This document shows positions 6,389 through 8,875 of a stretch of 8,875 bases of DNA, one piece after another. A program made the position numbers and the translations under genes. The DNA comes from Acidimicrobiales bacterium (GTDB lineage: Bacteria; Actinomycetota; Acidimicrobiia; Acidimicrobiales; Poriferisodaliceae), in assembly GCA_020631315.1 (NCBI GenBank), contig JAHDHM010000124.1:1-8875 (forward strand), in the 5' to 3' direction. The first letter of the stretch is position 1, and the number at the start of each line of letters is the position of its first letter. The notes under the pieces were generated by a model. It searched no databases. It was not told where the DNA came from and worked only from the letters and a program-made list of their open reading frames with translations.

Positions 6389-7956
6389 CAGTGATCGTCT
6401 CCCTCGTCCGCCTTCTCACTGGGCACGATGACGACGTCCTCCGGCCGTTCGAAGTCCGAATGGGTCTCGACGTGGCTGATGAGCTCGTCGACGCTCGGCT
6501 CGATGCGATCGAGGAAGGGCTTCGGGAAGACGCCCATGACGACCATCGCGACCAGGAACGGTGCGAGCAGCGCCATCTCGTTGAGCTTGATCTCCGGCGT
6601 CTCCATGTCGGCGTCGGTGGGCTCACCGTGGAACACCCGCTGGTAGGCCCACAGCAGGTAGAGGGCAGCGAGAATCACACCGACGGCTGCGATCACCGTC
6701 CACCAACGACGCGTCTCGAACGAGCCGATGAGAATGAGGAACTCGCCGGCGAAACCGTTGAGGCCGGGAAGACCGATCGACGAGAGCATCGACACGGTGA
6801 ACACGGCGGCCATCACCGGAACGGCCTTCTGGAGACCGGACAGCTCGTCGATCGCACGCGTCTTGCGGCGGTCGTAGATCATGCCGACCAAGATGAAGAG
6901 CGCGCCGGTCGAGACACCGTGGTTCACCATCTGCAGCACCGAACCGGTGATGGCCTGCGAGGTCAAGGCGAAGCTGCCGAGCACGATGAAGCCCATGTGG
7001 GCCACCGAGGAGTAGGCGACCAGACGCTTCAGGTCACCCTGCACGGTGGCCACGATGGCGCCGTAGATGATGCCGATCACGCCGAGGGTGACCATGAGCG
7101 GCGCGAAGAAGACCGACGCCTCGGGGAAGAGGTAGAGGCCGAAACGCAAGAGGCCATAGGTGCCGAGCTTCAGCATGACGGCAGCCAGGATCACCGAGCC
7201 ACCGGTCGGCGCCTGCGTGTGTGCGTCGGGCAGCCAGGTGTGGATCGGCGCGACCGGCACCTTGATGGCGAACGCGAACGCAAAGGCGAGGAACAGCCAG
7301 CGGGCGGTCTCGACGGCGAGGGCCTGGCGCTCGGCGAGCTCCACCAGGTTGAAGGTGATGCCGCCGTCATCAGCCGACAGGGCCACCAGCGTGACCATGG
7401 CGACGAGCATGAACGCCGAGCCGAACATCGTGTAGAGGAAGAACTTCGTCGCCGCGTACTTGCGCTCGGCGTAGCCCCAGCCCGAGATCAACATGTACAT
7501 CGGGACCAGCACGATCTCGAAGAACACGAAGAACAGGAACAGGTCGAGCGCCACGAAGGCGCCGAACGACGCCGACTGCAGCAGCAGCATCCACGCCGTG
7601 TAGGACTTCTCGTCGCCGTGGGGATCGATGCCCGCCAGCACGATCGGGAAGACCAGGCCGGTCAGCACCACGAGCCACAGGGAGATGCCGTCGACGCCGA
7701 CGTGCCAGGAGATCCCGAGGTCCGGGATCCAGGACTGGACCGACTCGAACTGGAACCCGCCGACACCCGTCTCGAACTGCGTCGCCAGGTACACGGACAT
7801 GGCGCCGGCCACGCCGGAGCTGAGGACGCCGACCTGACGATGCAGACCGGGTGAGTTCTTCGGCAACATCGCCACGATCGCTGCGCCGAGCAGCGGCACG
7901 ATGATCAGGGCGTTGAGGATGGGAAGGGTCGCCGAGGACCCGGCTGCGAGCAACAT
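6388..7956 (-). CDS. nuoM: NADH-quinone oxidoreductase subunit M (NuoM), antiporter-like proton channel
   Basis: Second antiporter-like proton channel (ND4 homologue). It has 522 residues from the ATG at 7956. A GTG one codon earlier (7959) is also possible, but the ATG gives the same TGATG junction as at nuoN, nuoH and nuoI, and puts GGGAG at the better 7-nt spacing. Key residues (numbered from the ATG): Glu147 in FFEIVLVPMYMLI, Lys232 in AIKVPVAPIHTWLPDAH, Lys263 in VMLKLGTYGLLRF, and Glu405 in NGFAGEFLIL. These match E. coli Glu144, Lys234, Lys265 and Glu407, so the channel looks functional. A polar, acidic tail of about 40 residues follows the last helix and ends EKADEGDDH; it would lie outside the membrane. 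The start overlaps nuoL by 1 nt. Confidence 0.97.
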   Translation of the reverse strand: MLLAAGSSATLPILNALIIVPLLGAAIVAMLPKNSPGLHRQVGVLSSGVAGAMSVYLATQFETGVGGFQFESVQSWIPDLGISWHVGVDGISLWLVVLTGLVFPIVLAGIDPHGDEKSYTAWMLLLQSASFGAFVALDLFLFFVFFEIVLVPMYMLISGWGYAERKYAATKFFLYTMFGSAFMLVAMVTLVALSADDGGITFNLVELAERQALAVETARWLFLAFAFAFAIKVPVAPIHTWLPDAHTQAPTGGSVILAAVMLKLGTYGLLRFGLYLFPEASVFFAPLMVTLGVIGIIYGAIVATVQGDLKRLVAYSSVAHMGFIVLGSFALTSQAITGSVLQMVNHGVSTGALFILVGMIYDRRKTRAIDELSGLQKAVPVMAAVFTVSMLSSIGLPGLNGFAGEFLILIGSFETRRWWTVIAAVGVILAALYLLWAYQRVFHGEPTDADMETPEIKLNEMALLAPFLVAMVVMGVFPKPFLDRIEPSVDELISHVETHSDFERPEDVVIVPSEKADEGDDH

Positions 7957-8875
7957 CACAGGGCTCCCGTCAGCAACCAGACGACCAGGGCGAGACCGCC
8001 GAGGGCGACGCCGATCGCGTATTGGCGCAGCTGGCCGCTCTGGCCGGGCTGGAGGAACAGACCGATGCGCTGGACCAGGCGGCCCGCACCGTTGACGACG
8101 CCGTCGACGACCTTCTGGTCAGCCTCGGCCATCTTGTCGAACGCCATCTGGCCCGGGCCACCGACGACCTTGGCGTAGGTGGCGTCCAGGTACATGGCAT
8201 TGGCGAGGAACTCGGGCTCGAGCTTGTCGGTGGAGATGCGCTTCTGCAGCCAAGCGCCGACGGCGATCATGATGCCGATGGCGCCCACGGCGACGGCGAC
8301 GGCTGCGAGCAGCAGCTTCGTACCCGTCGACGAGGTGAAGTGGTGCAGGTGGCCGTACTCGAACACCGGCTCGAGGAAGTGCTCCAGGTGGAGCCACCAC
8401 TTGAGCACCGGCAGGTTCATGGCGCCGCCGATGATCGCAGCGACCGACAGGACCGCGAGCGGCACCCACATGGTCCAGGGCGACTCGTGAGGCTCGATCT
8501 CGTGGTCGCCCTCTTCGAGGTGATCGTTCCAACGGGCCTCGCCGAAGAAGACGAGGAACACCTGACGGCTCATGTAGTAGGCGGTGAGCAGCGCCGTCAC
8601 GAGACCGACGAACCAGAGGATCGGGCCGTGCGCTCCCCCGACCTCCCAGGCCCCGAGCAGGATCTCGTCCTTCGACCAGAAGCCCGAGAACGGCGGGACA
8701 CCGGCGATCGCCAGCCATCCGACGATGAACGTGCCGGCGGTGATGGGCATGACCTTCATCAGGCCACCCATGCGGCGCATGTCCTGCTCGTCGTGCATGC
8801 CGTGGATGACGGAGCCGGAGCCGAGGAACAGCAGCGCCTTGAAGAAGGCGTGGGTGATCACGTGGAAGATGGCAG
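7956..8875 (-). CDS. nuoL: NADH-quinone oxidoreductase subunit L (NuoL), C-terminal half; 5' end outside window
   Basis: The distal antiporter-like proton channel (ND5 homologue). Only the last 305 codons are present, about half of a usual 610-650. The frame is open to the right edge and begins AIFHVITHAFFKALLFLG, which is mid-protein, so the GTG at 8861 is an internal Val codon and not a start. Visible channel residues: the Lys in THAFFKALLF (E. coli Lys342), and Lys-Asp in GFWSKDEILLG (E. coli Lys399-Asp400). A periplasm-proof loop around WNDHLEEGDHEIEPHE is acidic and His-containing. Near the C-terminus a long amphipathic stretch (partial residues about 220-275), followed by SGQLRQYAIG and one last hydrophobic helix, matches the lateral helix HL and TM16 that brace NuoM and NuoN. 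The stop overlaps nuoM. Confidence 0.97.
   Translation of the reverse strand, partial: AIFHVITHAFFKALLFLGSGSVIHGMHDEQDMRRMGGLMKVMPITAGTFIVGWLAIAGVPPFSGFWSKDEILLGAWEVGGAHGPILWFVGLVTALLTAYYMSRQVFLVFFGEARWNDHLEEGDHEIEPHESPWTMWVPLAVLSVAAIIGGAMNLPVLKWWLHLEHFLEPVFEYGHLHHFTSSTGTKLLLAAVAVAVGAIGIMIAVGAWLQKRISTDKLEPEFLANAMYLDATYAKVVGGPGQMAFDKMAEADQKVVDGVVNGAGRLVQRIGLFLQPGQSGQLRQYAIGVALGGLALVVWLLTGAL

Noticed and set aside
6391..7854. A 487-codon open frame on the plus strand opposite nuoM.
   Set aside because: Its product is a low-complexity run of His, Glu, Asp, Arg and Gln, typical of the antisense frame of a GC-rich membrane protein gene. NuoM on the other strand is unmistakable.
8859..8861. GTG at 8861 as a real start of a short NuoL.
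   Set aside because: The frame stays open to the window edge and the residues before it (AIFH) continue the NuoL core motif, so the gene begins outside the window.
1..8875. Mobile elements, tRNA/rRNA genes, CRISPR arrays or defence genes.
   Set aside because: The window is filled wall to wall with nuo genes apart from a 123-nt gap. I saw no transposase, array or tRNA-like fold.

Overview
The window is one compact stretch of a proton-pumping respiratory complex I (nuo) locus. Every gene lies on the minus strand, so transcription runs from position 8875 down to 1. High GC content, frequent G/C third positions, GTG starts for nuoA and nuoC, and the flavour of several subunits (NuoB with RLGVIPF, NuoI with CPDWC, NuoH with PFDMPVAE) point to an actinobacterium. 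An acidimicrobial-type lineage is possible, but that is a guess from memory and not a measured assignment.

Layout in the direction of transcription: nuoL (3' half only, enters from the right edge), nuoM, nuoN, a 123-nt gap, then nuoA, nuoB, nuoC, nuoD, nuoH, nuoI and nuoJ (5' part, runs off the left edge). Within each block the genes are almost fused. Four junctions are TGATG (stop and start share one base: L/M, M/N, D/H, H/I), two are ATGA overlaps (C/D, I/J), nuoA and nuoB overlap by 10 nt, and nuoB and nuoC are 34 nt apart. There is no gene-free stretch longer than the N-A gap. That gap holds a GC-rich hairpin just after nuoN, a second inverted repeat, and a plausible promoter placed so that nuoA would be read from a nearly leaderless mRNA.

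NuoB, NuoC, NuoD and NuoI form the iron-sulfur and quinone-facing connecting arm. NuoA, H, J, L, M and N form the membrane arm, and the proton-channel Lys/Glu residues are visible in L, M and N. The NADH-oxidising module genes nuoE, nuoF and nuoG are absent from their usual place between nuoD and nuoH. The locus therefore resembles the 11-subunit complex I type (cyanobacterial NDH-1, archaeal Fpo, and the second nuo cluster known from Streptomyces), with an unknown electron donor. The three antiporter genes sit ahead of nuoA instead of after nuoK, which is a rearranged order.

Three things deserve a second look. First, nuoD carries a frameshift near 2189 that removes its own stop and joins its frame to nuoH. 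Second, several residues that are near-invariant in the quinone chamber of canonical complex I differ here in NuoD and NuoH. Third, the N-A junction appears to be regulatory. I found no mobile element, RNA gene, CRISPR array or unrelated novel system.
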